A stretch of 64,000 nucleotides of DNA from assembly GCF_001866665.1 (NCBI RefSeq), contig NZ_MLYO01000031.1, positions 1 through 64,000 of the forward strand, given 5' to 3'. The translations under genes were made by a program, and so were the position numbers. Under the pieces are notes generated by a model. It was not told the origin of the DNA. It searched no databases and saw only the letters and a program-made list of their open reading frames with translations. The stretch is from Streptomyces monashensis (GTDB lineage Bacteria; Actinomycetota; Actinomycetes; Streptomycetales; Streptomycetaceae). Positions within the stretch are counted from its first letter, which is position 1, and every line of letters begins with the position of its first letter. Below are positions 1 through 8,814 of this stretch, in pieces.

Positions 1-26
1 TAGCTCAGACACCAGCCGCAAAGTAG
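1..26 (+). repeat. Left terminal inverted repeat of the Tn3-family element
   Basis: These bases are the exact reverse complement of 7159-7184, beginning tagctcagacaccagccgca. The match stops at base 27, the inner boundary of the repeat. The outer boundary may lie left of the window. Confidence 0.93.
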
Positions 27-34
27 CCGGGTGA

Positions 35-922
35 TCACGTGCTCGCCGCTGCGGCGGCCTGCTCGTCATGCTCGCGGAGCATCCGCATGACAGTGGCAGG
101 CGAGGGATGCTGACCCTTCTTCGCGCCGGTGGTGATGACGAGCCGCTTGGCGATGTCACGCAGGCTCATCTCCTGCTCGCGCAGGTGCAGGGCCATGGAC
201 AGCATGGAGTCGTCGGTGACGCCCGCGCCGCCGATGGTCTTGCCGCGCTTGCGGGCGGACTCGTGGCCTTCGAGGGTGCGGTCGCGGATGTACTCGCGCT
301 CCATCCCGGACATCGCGGCGAGCACGGTGAACACGATCCCGGACGGATCGTGCGAGCCCTTCAGCTCCCCGGTCAGGAACTCCAGCCCAACGTCGCTCGC
401 CTTCAGCTCCTCAGCGAGCATGGCGAGCTCGATGCCGCGCCCAAGCCGCTTGTGCTCGTGGACGACGAGGGTCACGGCGACGCCGGAGGAGCGGATCTCT
501 CCGGCGAGCTTCACGGCGGCCTCCAGCTCGGGGCGCTTCGTGGCGCGGGTGGAGATCTTCTCCGAGAAGACCCGCGTCACCCCGGCCTCGGCGAGGGAGT
601 CGAGCTGCGCGTCGAGGGACTGTCGGGCGGTCGAGGCGCGGGCGTACCCGAGGCGGACGTGCCCGACCGGTTCGGCGCCGGCGCTCACCGGCCGGGGCAG
701 CTCGGTCCAGACCGATCCCGGTTTCCGTACCGCGGGGGTCGGCACGCTGAGCGTCTTGGCGAGCTGGGGCACGAGGCGAAAGCGGGCGGTGTGGTACTGG
801 ATCGCCACCTTGCCCTTGCCGGTCCGGCACGGGGAGCCCGCCGGGACGGCACAGGTGGACATCGGGCAGTCGTGCGATTCCACGCGCTTGAAGTCGTTGC
901 TCACAGCCCCGAAGCGTTTCAT
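35..922 (-). CDS. tnpR: Serine recombinase (Tn3-family resolvase, TnpR)
   Basis: This 295-residue protein has a resolvase catalytic domain starting near residue 88 with the motif GYARAST, in which Ser97 is the expected nucleophile. It also shows the FSEKIS and DRTLEGHESARKRG signatures of small serine recombinases. A C-terminal helix-turn-helix follows (SLRDIAKRLV). The first 85 residues are an N-terminal extension with a Cys cluster (CPMSTC and a further Cys) that may bind zinc; most Tn3 resolvases are near 185 residues and lack it. It should resolve transposition cointegrates at the dyads just upstream (915-1028). The reading frame is intact, unlike the transposase. Confidence 0.92.
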   Translation of the reverse strand: MKRFGAVSNDFKRVESHDCPMSTCAVPAGSPCRTGKGKVAIQYHTARFRLVPQLAKTLSVPTPAVRKPGSVWTELPRPVSAGAEPVGHVRLGYARASTARQSLDAQLDSLAEAGVTRVFSEKISTRATKRPELEAAVKLAGEIRSSGVAVTLVVHEHKRLGRGIELAMLAEELKASDVGLEFLTGELKGSHDPSGIVFTVLAAMSGMEREYIRDRTLEGHESARKRGKTIGGAGVTDDSMLSMALHLREQEMSLRDIAKRLVITTGAKKGQHPSPATVMRMLREHDEQAAAAAST

Positions 923-1028
923 GAGGGTGTTTCAGACGTCTAGTCGTTTGCAACAACTCATGAAACATGATCGCCGCAGGTGGACCACCGGGTGGTGCGG
1001 TGTTTCACGAGCGACCACCTATGAAACA
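915..1028. promoter_or_regulatory. Candidate res site (resolvase binding dyads)
   Basis: The gap upstream of the resolvase contains repeated inverted half-sites. tgtttca at 1001-1007 pairs with tgaaaca at 1022-1028, an exactly 28-bp dyad, the usual size of a resolvase crossover subsite. tgtttca at 929-935 pairs with tgaaaca at 961-967, and gtttcatgag at 915-924 pairs with ctcatgaaac at 957-966. Clustered dyads of this kind beside tnpR match the layout of Tn3 res sites. Assignment as res is inference. Confidence 0.7.
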
Positions 1029-1111
1029 GGCACGGCCGAGAAGCGGTGCCATCGTGCGGCTGCGGTCGGACGCCGGGGTCCTGCTGGTCGGCGTGCGCGG
1101 CCGATCGCCGC

Positions 1112-2050
1112 TCACGACCCGGGGTGGGTGGTCAGCAGTCGTGTGTGTGCGGTTGTTCGTTCCCTCTGCCGCCAGGTTCCGGGTGGTTCTCCGTGGTGTC
1201 GGCGGAAGGCTGCGGCGAATGCGAAGGGCGAGCCGTAGCCGATGGTGTCGGCGATCTGGGCCAGGCTGAGGTCGTCGGCGCGCAGGTGGTCGCGGGCGAG
1301 GGTCATGCGCCAGTCGGTCAGGTACTGCACGGGGGCCTGGCCGAGTGCGTCCCGGAACGCCCGCGCGAAGGCGGCGCGGGACAGGCCGCTGATCGCGGCG
1401 AGTTCGGGGACCGTCCACGGATGGGCCGCGTTTTCGTGTATGGCTTGCAGCGCGGCGCCCAGCCGCGGGTCGGCGGATGCCCGGTACCAGCGCGGTGCGG
1501 TCGGGCTGCGGCGGAAGTCGGCGCGGATGGCCAGGACGAGCAGCAGGTCCAGGAGGCGGTCCAGGACGATCTGCTGGGCGAGTTCGTTGCGGACCAGTTC
1601 GCGGGACAGCAACGTGATCACGTCCCGCAGCGGGTCGTCGTCGGCAGCCGAGAGGGTCATGACCTGGGGCAGGGCGTCGAGCAGCCCGGCGCCGACATCG
1701 CCGGAGAACTGGTAGGCGCCGCACAGGAACACGGTGGCCTGCGGGTTGTCCCCGGGGCCGATCCGGGCGTGGCGTGCCCGGAACTCCTCCGGCTCCAGGC
1801 ATTGGGCGCCCGGCTCGTGCCCGATGTAGTGGTCCGGGCCGCCGCGCACCAGCGTGACGGTCCCCGGTATCAGCTCCACGGTGCTGCCGGGGGCGTCGAG
1901 CCACAGGTAGCCCCGGCCGCGGACCACCGTGTGCACCGACAGCTGTATTGAGCCGCCCAGCCGCAGGCCCCAGGGCGGTTCGGCGACCGTCCGCGCGAAT
2001 ACGGCGCCGGCGGCGCGCGCCCGCACCAGGTGGTCGGTCAGCAAGTCCAT
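1112..2050 (-). CDS. AraC-family transcriptional regulator with cupin sensor domain
   Basis: The roughly 312-residue protein has an N-terminal AraC-type cupin ligand domain (about residues 10-180) and a C-terminal double helix-turn-helix (PELAAISGLSRAAFARAF and IADTIGYGSPFAFAAAFRR). I chose the ATG at 2050 because the family normally begins close to the cupin domain; an in-frame start at 2086 adds 12 residues. It is divergent from the NmrA-like gene across about 110 bp, so it is the likely local regulator of the reductase and SnoaL-like genes, and it travels with them inside the transposon. The effector is unknown. Confidence 0.9.
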   Translation of the reverse strand: MDLLTDHLVRARAAGAVFARTVAEPPWGLRLGGSIQLSVHTVVRGRGYLWLDAPGSTVELIPGTVTLVRGGPDHYIGHEPGAQCLEPEEFRARHARIGPGDNPQATVFLCGAYQFSGDVGAGLLDALPQVMTLSAADDDPLRDVITLLSRELVRNELAQQIVLDRLLDLLLVLAIRADFRRSPTAPRWYRASADPRLGAALQAIHENAAHPWTVPELAAISGLSRAAFARAFRDALGQAPVQYLTDWRMTLARDHLRADDLSLAQIADTIGYGSPFAFAAAFRRHHGEPPGTWRQRERTTAHTRLLTTHPGS

Positions 2051-2058
2051 GGGGTCAG

Positions 2059-2087
2059 CTTGACCAGCCCAAGCATGCAGGGTCAAG
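2059..2087. promoter_or_regulatory. Inverted repeat in the AraC/NmrA divergent intergenic region
   Basis: cttgacc (2059-2065) and ggtcaag (2081-2087) form perfect 7-bp arms just upstream of the regulator start. The position suits an autoregulatory operator, but AraC proteins often bind direct repeats, so the assignment is tentative. Confidence 0.35.
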
Positions 2088-2161
2088 GTGCGAGAGCTTC
2101 ACGTAAAAAGTCGAGCGATTCACGCATTGTTTGTCTTGCTTGGGGCCGTAAGCATGGAGCT

Positions 2162-3010
2162 ATGAACAGTGAAGCCTCCACCACGCTCATCCTGGGCGGC
2201 ACCGGCCGGACCGGTTCGCTGCTGGCCGGCGCGCTCGCCCGGCGGGGAAGCACCATCCGTACCGCGGCGCGCAGCGGAGCGGACGTCCGGTTCGACTGGG
2301 ACGACCCGGCCACCCACGCGGCAGCCCTGGCCGACGCCGACCGCCTCTATCTGGTCACGCCCACGATGCGTGTCCGCTACGCCGACCAGGTCGGCGCGTT
2401 TCTGGACCTCGCCGAGGCGGCCGGGGTCCGGCACGTCACGTACCTGAGCGTCTACAACGCCGACCAGGCGCCGCCGGAGATCGACATCGCGGCCGTCGAG
2501 GCCGATCTGGCTTCCCGCAGCACCATCACGCACTCGGTCCTGCGCGCTTCGTGGGTGATGCAGAACTTCTCCGACGGGCACATCCCGGTGATCGACGGCG
2601 TGATCACCGTCCCGAGCGCCGGGAACACGGAAGCCTTCGTCGACGCGGCCGACATCGCGGCGGTCGCGGCCGAGACGCTGCTGGACCCCGAGGCCCACGC
2701 CGGCGCCGCTTACTCGCTGACCGGCCCGCAGGCCCTCACCTTCGGTGACGTCGCGGACGCCATTTCCGCCGTGAGCGGCCGTCCCGTCGCCTACCGTGAC
2801 ATTGACCAGGAGGTGTGGATCAATGGCGCGGTCGCCGCGGGCGTCCCCGCCGACTACGCGGTGATGATGCGCTGGCTCACCGGTGCCATCGTCGCCGGCA
2901 ACGGCTCCACGCCCACGGGCGACATCGAGAAGGTCACCGGCCGGCCGGCCACTGCCTTCCGGGCGTTCACCGAGCGCGATGCCCAGGCGTGGGCCTTGGA
3001 GGCGAAGTGA
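2162..3010 (+). CDS. NmrA-family NAD(P)-binding protein
   Basis: The 282-residue Rossmann protein opens with the dinucleotide-binding loop GGTGRTG near residue 14 and continues as an atypical short-chain dehydrogenase of the NmrA/HSCARG group (HVTYLSVYNAD, VMQNFSDGHIPVIDG). Such proteins are NAD(P)H sensors or reductases; the substrate cannot be read here. The ATG at 2162 follows a ggag box with short spacing. Its stop overlaps the GTG of the next gene by 4 bp, showing translational coupling with a SnoaL-like partner. It is divergent from the AraC gene and is transposon cargo. Confidence 0.9.
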   Translation: MNSEASTTLILGGTGRTGSLLAGALARRGSTIRTAARSGADVRFDWDDPATHAAALADADRLYLVTPTMRVRYADQVGAFLDLAEAAGVRHVTYLSVYNADQAPPEIDIAAVEADLASRSTITHSVLRASWVMQNFSDGHIPVIDGVITVPSAGNTEAFVDAADIAAVAAETLLDPEAHAGAAYSLTGPQALTFGDVADAISAVSGRPVAYRDIDQEVWINGAVAAGVPADYAVMMRWLTGAIVAGNGSTPTGDIEKVTGRPATAFRAFTERDAQAWALEAK

Positions 3011-3459
3011 GCAAGACGGTCAGCGACGACACGCCTCTGGTCGGGGCAGGCAGCCCGTTCTTCCGCATCATCAGGGAGGGGCTGGACGGCCTGGTCGACG
3101 GGGAAGACTTCTACGACCTGCTGGCCGAGGACGTGGTCTTCGAGTACGTGATCACTGTGCCCGGGTACCCCCGGCGGGTCGAGGGACGCCAGGGGATCAT
3201 CGACCTGTACCGCGACTACGGTGACTACATCAAGCTGCACGGTGCGGACAACCTCCGCGTACACCGGGACCCCGAGACCTCGGTGGTCGTCCTGGAGTAC
3301 GAAGTCCACGGCACGTCTGTCCCGACGGGTCGGCCCTACGACAACCGCTTCGTCTCCGTCGTGACCATCCAGGACCGCAAGGTGACGCACTGGCGCGACT
3401 ACTTGGACCCCCTCGCCGTCTTCGACGCCCAGGGATGGCCACAGGGCGGCCGCCCGTAA
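3007..3459 (+). CDS. SnoaL-like / nuclear transport factor 2-fold protein
   Basis: The 150-residue protein has the cone-like NTF2 fold pattern (FYDLLAEDVVFEYV, RQGIIDLYRDYGDYI, VSVVTIQDRKVTHWRDYLDPL) typical of SnoaL-like cyclases, isomerases and stress proteins. The GTG start at 3007 overlaps the preceding TGA (gtga), so the two genes are translationally coupled. It probably acts on the same small molecule as the NmrA-like reductase, but the reaction is unknown. Its stop is followed after 87 bp by a second, broken SnoaL-like gene. Confidence 0.87.
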   Translation: MSKTVSDDTPLVGAGSPFFRIIREGLDGLVDGEDFYDLLAEDVVFEYVITVPGYPRRVEGRQGIIDLYRDYGDYIKLHGADNLRVHRDPETSVVVLEYEVHGTSVPTGRPYDNRFVSVVTIQDRKVTHWRDYLDPLAVFDAQGWPQGGRP

Positions 3460-3546
3460 GAGCCAGTGACCTCACGGAGAGGCAGCTACGGCGTCGTGCC
3501 GCTTGTAGCACTCGCCGTCCTACCTCGAACTTCGAACGGAGCCGCC

Positions 3547-4013
3547 ATGTCCGCCCACACGCAGATCCCACCACAGGAAGCCGCTGATCGCCTGGCCATC
3601 CGGGAGCTGGTCGACGCCTACGCGCACTGCGCCGACCGCCGCGACGCGAAGGGCCAGATGGCCCTGTTCACCGAAGACACCCGCTTCCTCGTCTTCATGG
3701 ACGCCACCGCGGCCGAGCCCACACAGGAACTCCACGGCCGCGACTCCCTCGCCCCGGTGTTCGACAACCTGAACTCCTACCAGGCCACCACCCACTTCAA
3801 CGGCCAGAGCACCATCGCCCTCGACGGCGACCGGGCCACCGGCGAAAGCTACTGCCTCGCCCACCACATCTCCCGCGAGAACCCCCGCAATGCACGATCA
3901 TGATCGCTGCCATCCGCTACCTCGACCAGTTCGTCAAGCACGACGGCAACTGGTACTTCGCGGAACGCCGCCTCATGGTCGACTGGACCGAGACGCGCCC
4001 CTGCTCTCCATGA
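3547..4013 (+). pseudogene. Frameshifted second SnoaL-like gene
   Basis: From the ATG at 3547 the frame encodes a normal SnoaL-like N-terminus (ADRLAIRELVDAYAHCADRR, LFTEDTRFLV) but ends at 3903 within an out-of-register tail. The missing C-terminal strands are present in another frame from about 3894 to the stop at 4011 (MIAAIRYLDQFVKHDG, WYFAERRLMVDWTETRP). Restoring the frame near 3886-3896 would give about 155 residues, normal for the family. So this is one gene with a small indel, or the sequence has an error there. It lies last in the cargo operon, ahead of convergent tnpA. Confidence 0.8.
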
Positions 4014-4058
4014 CCGTCACCGCTCAGCTCGGCGCGTCGGTGAGGTCCTGAAAGTCTT

Positions 4059-7000
4059 TCATCGTGTCTCAGCGCTCGATCGGGCTCCGGCATTCGCCGG
4101 GGCTCGCGGGCGGGGAACGGCGGCCAGCCCCAGGTCGAGACGTTTACTCATGTCGAGACGGAAGGTGCCGTACGGGTTGACGTTCGACCAGAACAGTGCG
4201 GTCAGGCCGCGCCGGTCCTCGTCGCTCAGCCTCGATGCCCAGGCCGGTTCCGCCAGAACCTGCTGCACCAGCAGGGTGTTGACGTGCACGAGCGCGGACT
4301 GGAGCAGGTGCAGGGCGAGCATCGACGTCTCGGCGTGCTCCTTGTCCGGGCCGGTCAGGGCGCCATCCTTGCCGTAGTGCAGCACAGTGTTCGCGCTGTT
4401 CCAGTTCTCCACGACCTGGAGCCCGCCGTGGATCTCGCGGCGCAGGCCGGGGCTGGCCAGGTAGTCGCAGGCGAAGACCGTACGCACGGCGCGGCCGAGT
4501 TCTTCGAGGGCCTGGTAAGTCGGGTGCTTGGGGCCGCCGCGGGTGAAGCGCCGCAGCACCTGCTCCGCCTCCGCTGTTCCGAGTCGGAGCGCGGTGGCGT
4601 ACTTGACCATCTGGTCGTACTGCTGCTCGATCACCTCCCAGCGGATCGGCCGGGTCAGCGAGGCTCCGAGCGCGGGCCAGCCGGGCGGGGCGTCGTCCGG
4701 GCGGTACAGGCGGATGCTGCCGATGTTCTTCAGCCGGGGCAGCAGGCGGAAGTTCAGCAGCTCGGTGAAGGCGAACCCGACCACGCTGGCACCGTGCGTG
4801 TCGACGTAGTTCGACTCGATCTCGGCGTCAGTGCAGTGCCGCAGCAGGCCCTCGATCATCGCGGCGACCTCGGACGACGAACAGCTCTTGAGCTGGGAGT
4901 AGATGCAGACGTTCTTCCGCTCGACGTGCCAGTAGATCATCACGCCGTTGCCGCCGTAGCGGGCGTGGTACTCGGTCATGAAGTTCGAGGACCAGGACCC
5001 GAACTTCTTCGAGTCCGACGCGCAGGCGGTGCCTTGCCCCCACCATGCGGCATCCCGGGTGGCGAAGGTGGCGTTCACCAGCCTGGTGACGGCGGCCCGC
5101 AGGTTGTCGACGGTGATGAAGTGCCGGCGCACGTGCCGCAGCGCGGCCTCGCTCTCGCCGTGCTCGCCGGTCGCCACGATCGCGCGGATGCCCATGTTCG
5201 TGCCCAGCGCGAAGAGGGCCAGCAGCAGGCGCCGCTGGAGGACGTCACGCTCGATGCGCTCGTAGGCGGCCACCGAGGAGAACTCCTCGGTGAAGCCGGT
5301 GAGGAAGTCGGCGTTCTTCAGCACGTCCAGGAGGTCCAGGACGCCCCAGCGGCGTGTGACCTCCTCCTTGGGTGCCTGGAGGCCGGTGGGCTCGGGCAGC
5401 GGTTCCAGTTTCGGCACGGTGATCCACGGTTCGCCCGGTGATCCACGGTTCGCCCTTGCGGGTGGTGACCTTCACCCCGCCCGCGCTGCCGTCCGCGAGC
5501 GCGCCGGAGAGCCGGTCCAGGCCCGCGGTCATGCGCTTCTTCAGGTCCGCGATGAACGCCCTCGGGTTCAGCGGCTGGCGGATCGCGGCGTAGTGCACGG
5601 CGCGGGTGGCCTCGAAGTCGCCGGGCAGGTCATCCTCCGGGTTGCGCCAGCGGGCGGCGCCCTCGACGTAGATCTCGCGGCGGCGGACCGCGTCCCGCAG
5701 CGCGACCAGGACGCACAGCTCGTACGGGATGCGCTCGACCTTGCCCTTGTCGTCGACAACCGCCTCGCGCCAGTCCTTGCGCACCACGCCGTCCATCGGC
5801 ACCTCGTCGCCGCCGTCATAGAAGCGGGTCTTGCCGTCGACGTCGGCGTACCTCTTCAGCAGCTTCATCGCGCCCATCACCGGCTGGTAGGCGGTGTTGT
5901 TGCACTTGAAGCCCAGGGTATTCAGCAGCGGCGGCAGCATCTGCCGGTAGTACGAGCTGTACGACGACCGGAGCGTGGTACGGACCTTGGCCTTGAACAC
6001 CTTCTCGTTTGCCTTCGCCTCGGCCACCAGCTCCCGCAGCGTCTTCTCACCCACCACCGGGAAAAGAGCCCGGCGTACGACCTCGTCGGGCTTGTCGACG
6101 GCGGCCGCCGCAAGGCGGAAGAGGATGCCCTCCTTGCCGCGAACCTTCTCCAACTCGGCAGTGAGCTGCTTCTCCACCCGCCGCTCCGCACGAGCGTTGA
6201 TCTTGTGGACCAGAGCGACCAGCAGATCGACCAGGGCGTCGGTGATCTCCGCCTGACGGGACGAGCACAGCGCCGCGAGCAGGGTGATCCGTACGTCCTC
6301 CGCCGTGTCGCGGAAGTCCGACGGGTACATCTTGATCGCCCGCGCCCGCCAGGCGGCCACCAACTTCTCCGAGCAGTCCGCGAACAATCCGTCGGGCAGC
6401 CCGAGCTTGCGCACGTCGTTCAGCTTGGTGATCTCCGTGAGCAGGGAGTCCAAGCCCACCGCGCCAGGATCGCGCTTGAGCGCGGCCAGCAAGGCGGTCC
6501 CCGACTCGTTGTCCTCGGCCACCAGGGACAGCAGCCGAGCCGTGCCCGCCTCGCCCAGTCGGCCGATCGTGCGGGCGCAGAACGTCTTCTCCCACTTGCC
6601 CCGCGCCGCGACGAGTACCTTCTCGACCCGGGTCCGGCCCGGCGGCTCGATCTTCCGAGCCCGGCACTCAACCAGCAGGGCCTCACGCTGACGGTCCTCC
6701 ACCAGCTCGACCGGACAGACCTCCACCGCCAACCACTCGGCCAGCGCCTTCTCGTCCGCGACCGTCGACGGCCGGAACCCCAGGGCCTCACGGATCTGCT
6801 TGCGGTGGTACTCGGCGGTCCTGCCGGCCAGCGTGTACTTCGCGAAGCCTGTGGCCGGGACCTTCACCAGATCGGCGACGTACTCCACCGCGGCCGGCGG
6901 GACCTCTTCCAGCACATCGGGGAACCGGCCTTCCAGCTCGAGGAACTTCAGCAACAGACTGAAGCCGAGCCGGGTCGCCCCGCTCTTGTTCGCCACCAGG

Positions 7001-7089
7001 TCCCAGTCGCCGTCCACCAGCGTCCAGTTCGCCAGCAGCTCCTCTGGCGACCACTCTTGCCGCACGCCCGCCCCTTTGGCCTCGATCAC
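4059..7089 (-). pseudogene. tnpA: Tn3-family transposase TnpA, disrupted by a 19-bp duplication
   Basis: The gene reads leftward from 7089. The first frame runs through KGEPWIT and shifts at 5437; the rest is in another frame from 5417 to 4059. Removing one copy of the 19-bp tandem repeat (5418-5455) rejoins the frames into about 1003 residues, the usual TnpA length. The DDE catalytic residues are all present in the second part and in the repaired protein fall at D686 (ASDSKK), D757 (YVDTHG) and E888 (VENWNS), close to their known positions in Tn3-family transposases. The damage is therefore a single event in an otherwise complete gene. Confidence 0.93.
5418..5455. repeat. Exact 19-bp tandem duplication inside tnpA
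   Basis: ggtgatccacggttcgccc occurs at 5418-5436 and again directly at 5437-5455. Nineteen is not a multiple of three, so the extra copy causes the tnpA frameshift. With one copy the two transposase frames read through as KGEPWIT followed by VPKLEPLPEP. Confidence 0.97.
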
Positions 7090-7158
7090 TCGATCACTCG
7101 ATCAGACCAACGACGGTGCCCCGGACAGGGAAACGGGACGCATTTGGCTACCCGCGAC

Positions 7159-7184
7159 CTACTTTGCGGCTGGTGTCTGAGCTA
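7159..7184 (-). repeat. Right terminal inverted repeat of the Tn3-family element
   Basis: This is the exact reverse complement of bases 1-26 and lies 70 bp upstream of the tnpA start. Bases 7185-7196 (ggactccggggc) may be the outermost part of the repeat if it has the usual 38-bp length. Beyond it, up to 7387, I see no convincing gene, only a short open stretch that might be the tail of an interrupted gene. Confidence 0.93.
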
Positions 7185-7373
7185 GGACTCCGGGGCCTGA
7201 TCGCCATGAGCGATCCGATGGGCATGCGCACCGGGCTGCCCCTGACCTGACGGCGGGCGGTCGCCGCGTGACGTCCGCGCCGGCCACGCTCGCCTCCGCG
7301 GCCACCGGCACCGCGTTGACGCTGGTCCTCGGTGATCTCACCGGTACGGCGGGGGTCACCCAGCGGGTCACCG

Positions 7374-8225
7374 TCAGGCTGCGGTGAGCGCGCCTTGCGC
7401 GAACCGGCCCAGGGACGCCGTGAACGCGCCGACGAAGGCGTCCCGGGCCTCCTCCGGCAGGGCGTCCAGCGACAGGTACGGGTTGAGGTCCTCCAACTCG
7501 ACCAGCAGCAGTCCGCCGTCGCGGGTACGGCAGGCGTCCACGCGCTGGATGCCGTGGCCGAGGTCGTTCCAGTCGATGAAGCGCCGGGCGAACTCCAGGT
7601 CGGCGGCGGTCGCGGCGTAGGGCTCCAGCGCCCAGCGGCGCTCGGGGTCGGGAGCATACAGGGCGTACTGGAAGTCGTCGTCCACGAAATAGAAGGACAC
7701 CTCGTGGAGGAAGTCGACGCAGGGCTGGACCAGCACTTCCCCGCCGGCCGACGCGGCGGCCGCGGCGACCTGGCGCGCGGGCACGACCCGCAGGCCGACC
7801 GAGTCCGCGCCGAGCTTCGGCTTGACCACGTACCGCTCGGCGGAGGGCAGTCCGTGCAGGTCCTCGGCGCCGCCGACCGTCGGTATCACCGGGAATCCGG
7901 CGGCGCTCAGATCGAGCAGATACTGCTTGCCGGCCATGTCCGCCTTGCCGGTGAGCGGGTTGTAGACCCGGGTGCCCGTTTCGATCGCCTGCGCACGAAA
8001 CGCGTCGTAGGCGCTCTGGTAGCCGAGGACGGGCCCGCTGTTGCGGACGACGACGGCGTCGTAGCCGTCCATCAGCGCGGCCGCGTCCAGCGGGTGACAC
8101 AGGGCGAGGTCGAAGCGGGCGCGCAGCCGGGAGGTGAGGAAGATGTCCTCGTCGCAGTAGCGGCGCCCGCGGGCCCGGTACGCCAGGTCCGTGACGTAGA
8201 GCAGGCGGGGGCGGGCGGCGGGCAT
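7374..8225 (-). CDS. ATP-grasp superfamily protein, function unknown
   Basis: The 283-residue protein has an ATP-grasp-like core. The lysine-containing nucleotide strand YVVKPKLGADSVGL lies near residue 132, followed by VLVQPCVDFLHEVSFYFVDD, and the metal-binding C-terminal segment LLLVELEDLNPYLSLD lies near residue 245. Relatives ligate carboxylates to amines or thiols, or modify peptides; no substrate is implied here. The ATG at 8225 follows a strong gaggag box. It stands alone between the transposon and a dehydrogenase remnant. Confidence 0.8.
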   Translation of the reverse strand: MPAARPRLLYVTDLAYRARGRRYCDEDIFLTSRLRARFDLALCHPLDAAALMDGYDAVVVRNSGPVLGYQSAYDAFRAQAIETGTRVYNPLTGKADMAGKQYLLDLSAAGFPVIPTVGGAEDLHGLPSAERYVVKPKLGADSVGLRVVPARQVAAAAASAGGEVLVQPCVDFLHEVSFYFVDDDFQYALYAPDPERRWALEPYAATAADLEFARRFIDWNDLGHGIQRVDACRTRDGGLLLVELEDLNPYLSLDALPEEARDAFVGAFTASLGRFAQGALTAA

Positions 8226-8441
8226 GCGGGATCTCCTCGGACGGGCCGGTGCGGTGGAGAAAGGTTACGTCGCCGAGTGGGGGCCCTCCGCGGCGGGGGC
8301 GGGTCGGTGTGTGCCGGTGCATGGCCGACCTCGGCCACCGGGCTGGCGGAGTCCCCGGCTCGGCACACAGGAGCAGGAGTTCCTGCGGTGGTGCGGCGGC
8401 CGGACGGGGCCGGAGCCGGTGCGGGTCGGATTCGGCGGGGG

Positions 8442-8660
8442 GGTACGTCGGGTTCGGGCGATGTCGAGGACGGCGTTGAGGCGGCCGGTGACGAGGTGCG
8501 CGGTGAGGGCGGCGGCGGTGACCAGGGAGCCGCAGGCGGTGTCGACGAGGGCGGCGCCGTCCTTGAGGAGGGCGAGGCTCCGGGCGTCGAACATGTGCTG
8601 GGCCTCGGGAAGTCGGGGGCGTGGATGGTGACCGCCTCCCCGCGGGCGGCCCCTACGAGA
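8442..8660 (-). pseudogene. Remnant of a D-isomer 2-hydroxyacid dehydrogenase
   Basis: On the minus strand one frame reads GEAVTIHAPDF and the next continues PEAQHMFDARSLALLKDG, then ALVDTACGSLVTAAALTAHL and TGRLNAVLDIA. This is the conserved C-terminal part of the NAD-binding domain of the D-2-hydroxyacid / phosphoglycerate dehydrogenase family, normally L-H-x-P ... L-x-x-G-A-x-x-V-N-x-A-R-G. A frameshift near 8607 and loss of both ends leave only about 70 codons. The rest of 8226-8814 shows no other gene. It lies just downstream of the DeoR/LacI-type regulator, perhaps the remains of that regulator's target operon. Confidence 0.75.
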
Positions 8661-8814
8661 CCTCGTACGGGAAGGGCCGGCCCGCAGGACATCCTTTCTG
8701 CACACACGATCAACGCGAGAGCGTTCGCGCAGGACAATCAAGAAGAACGTCGAATGATCGATGTCTGATCGACTCGATGGAACGGAGTGGAGGAGCGGAG
8801 CCGTGCGATGGAGG

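Larger units (their letters stand above)
1..7184. mobile_element. Tn3-family transposon with passenger genes, left end at window edge
   Basis: The segment is bounded by 26-bp perfect inverted repeats (1-26 and 7159-7184). It holds a Tn3-type transposase gene (frameshifted), a serine resolvase, and dyads between resolvase and cargo that look like a res site. Passenger genes are an AraC regulator, an NmrA-like NAD(P)-binding protein and two SnoaL-like proteins, none of them standard Tn3 cargo. Tn3-family ends are usually about 38 bp. The right repeat could continue outward to about 7196, in which case the left end extends about 12 bp beyond the window, and the target duplication cannot be checked. 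With TnpA broken, the copy is probably immobile unless a relative supplies transposase. Confidence 0.92.

Noticed and set aside
7185..7387. Possible tail of a gene interrupted by the transposon (reads VTSAPATLASAATG to VTVRLR and stop)
   Set aside because: It looks like the end of a beta-rich domain but is only about 40 convincing codons, overlaps the ATP-grasp gene end, and its partner would lie left of the window.
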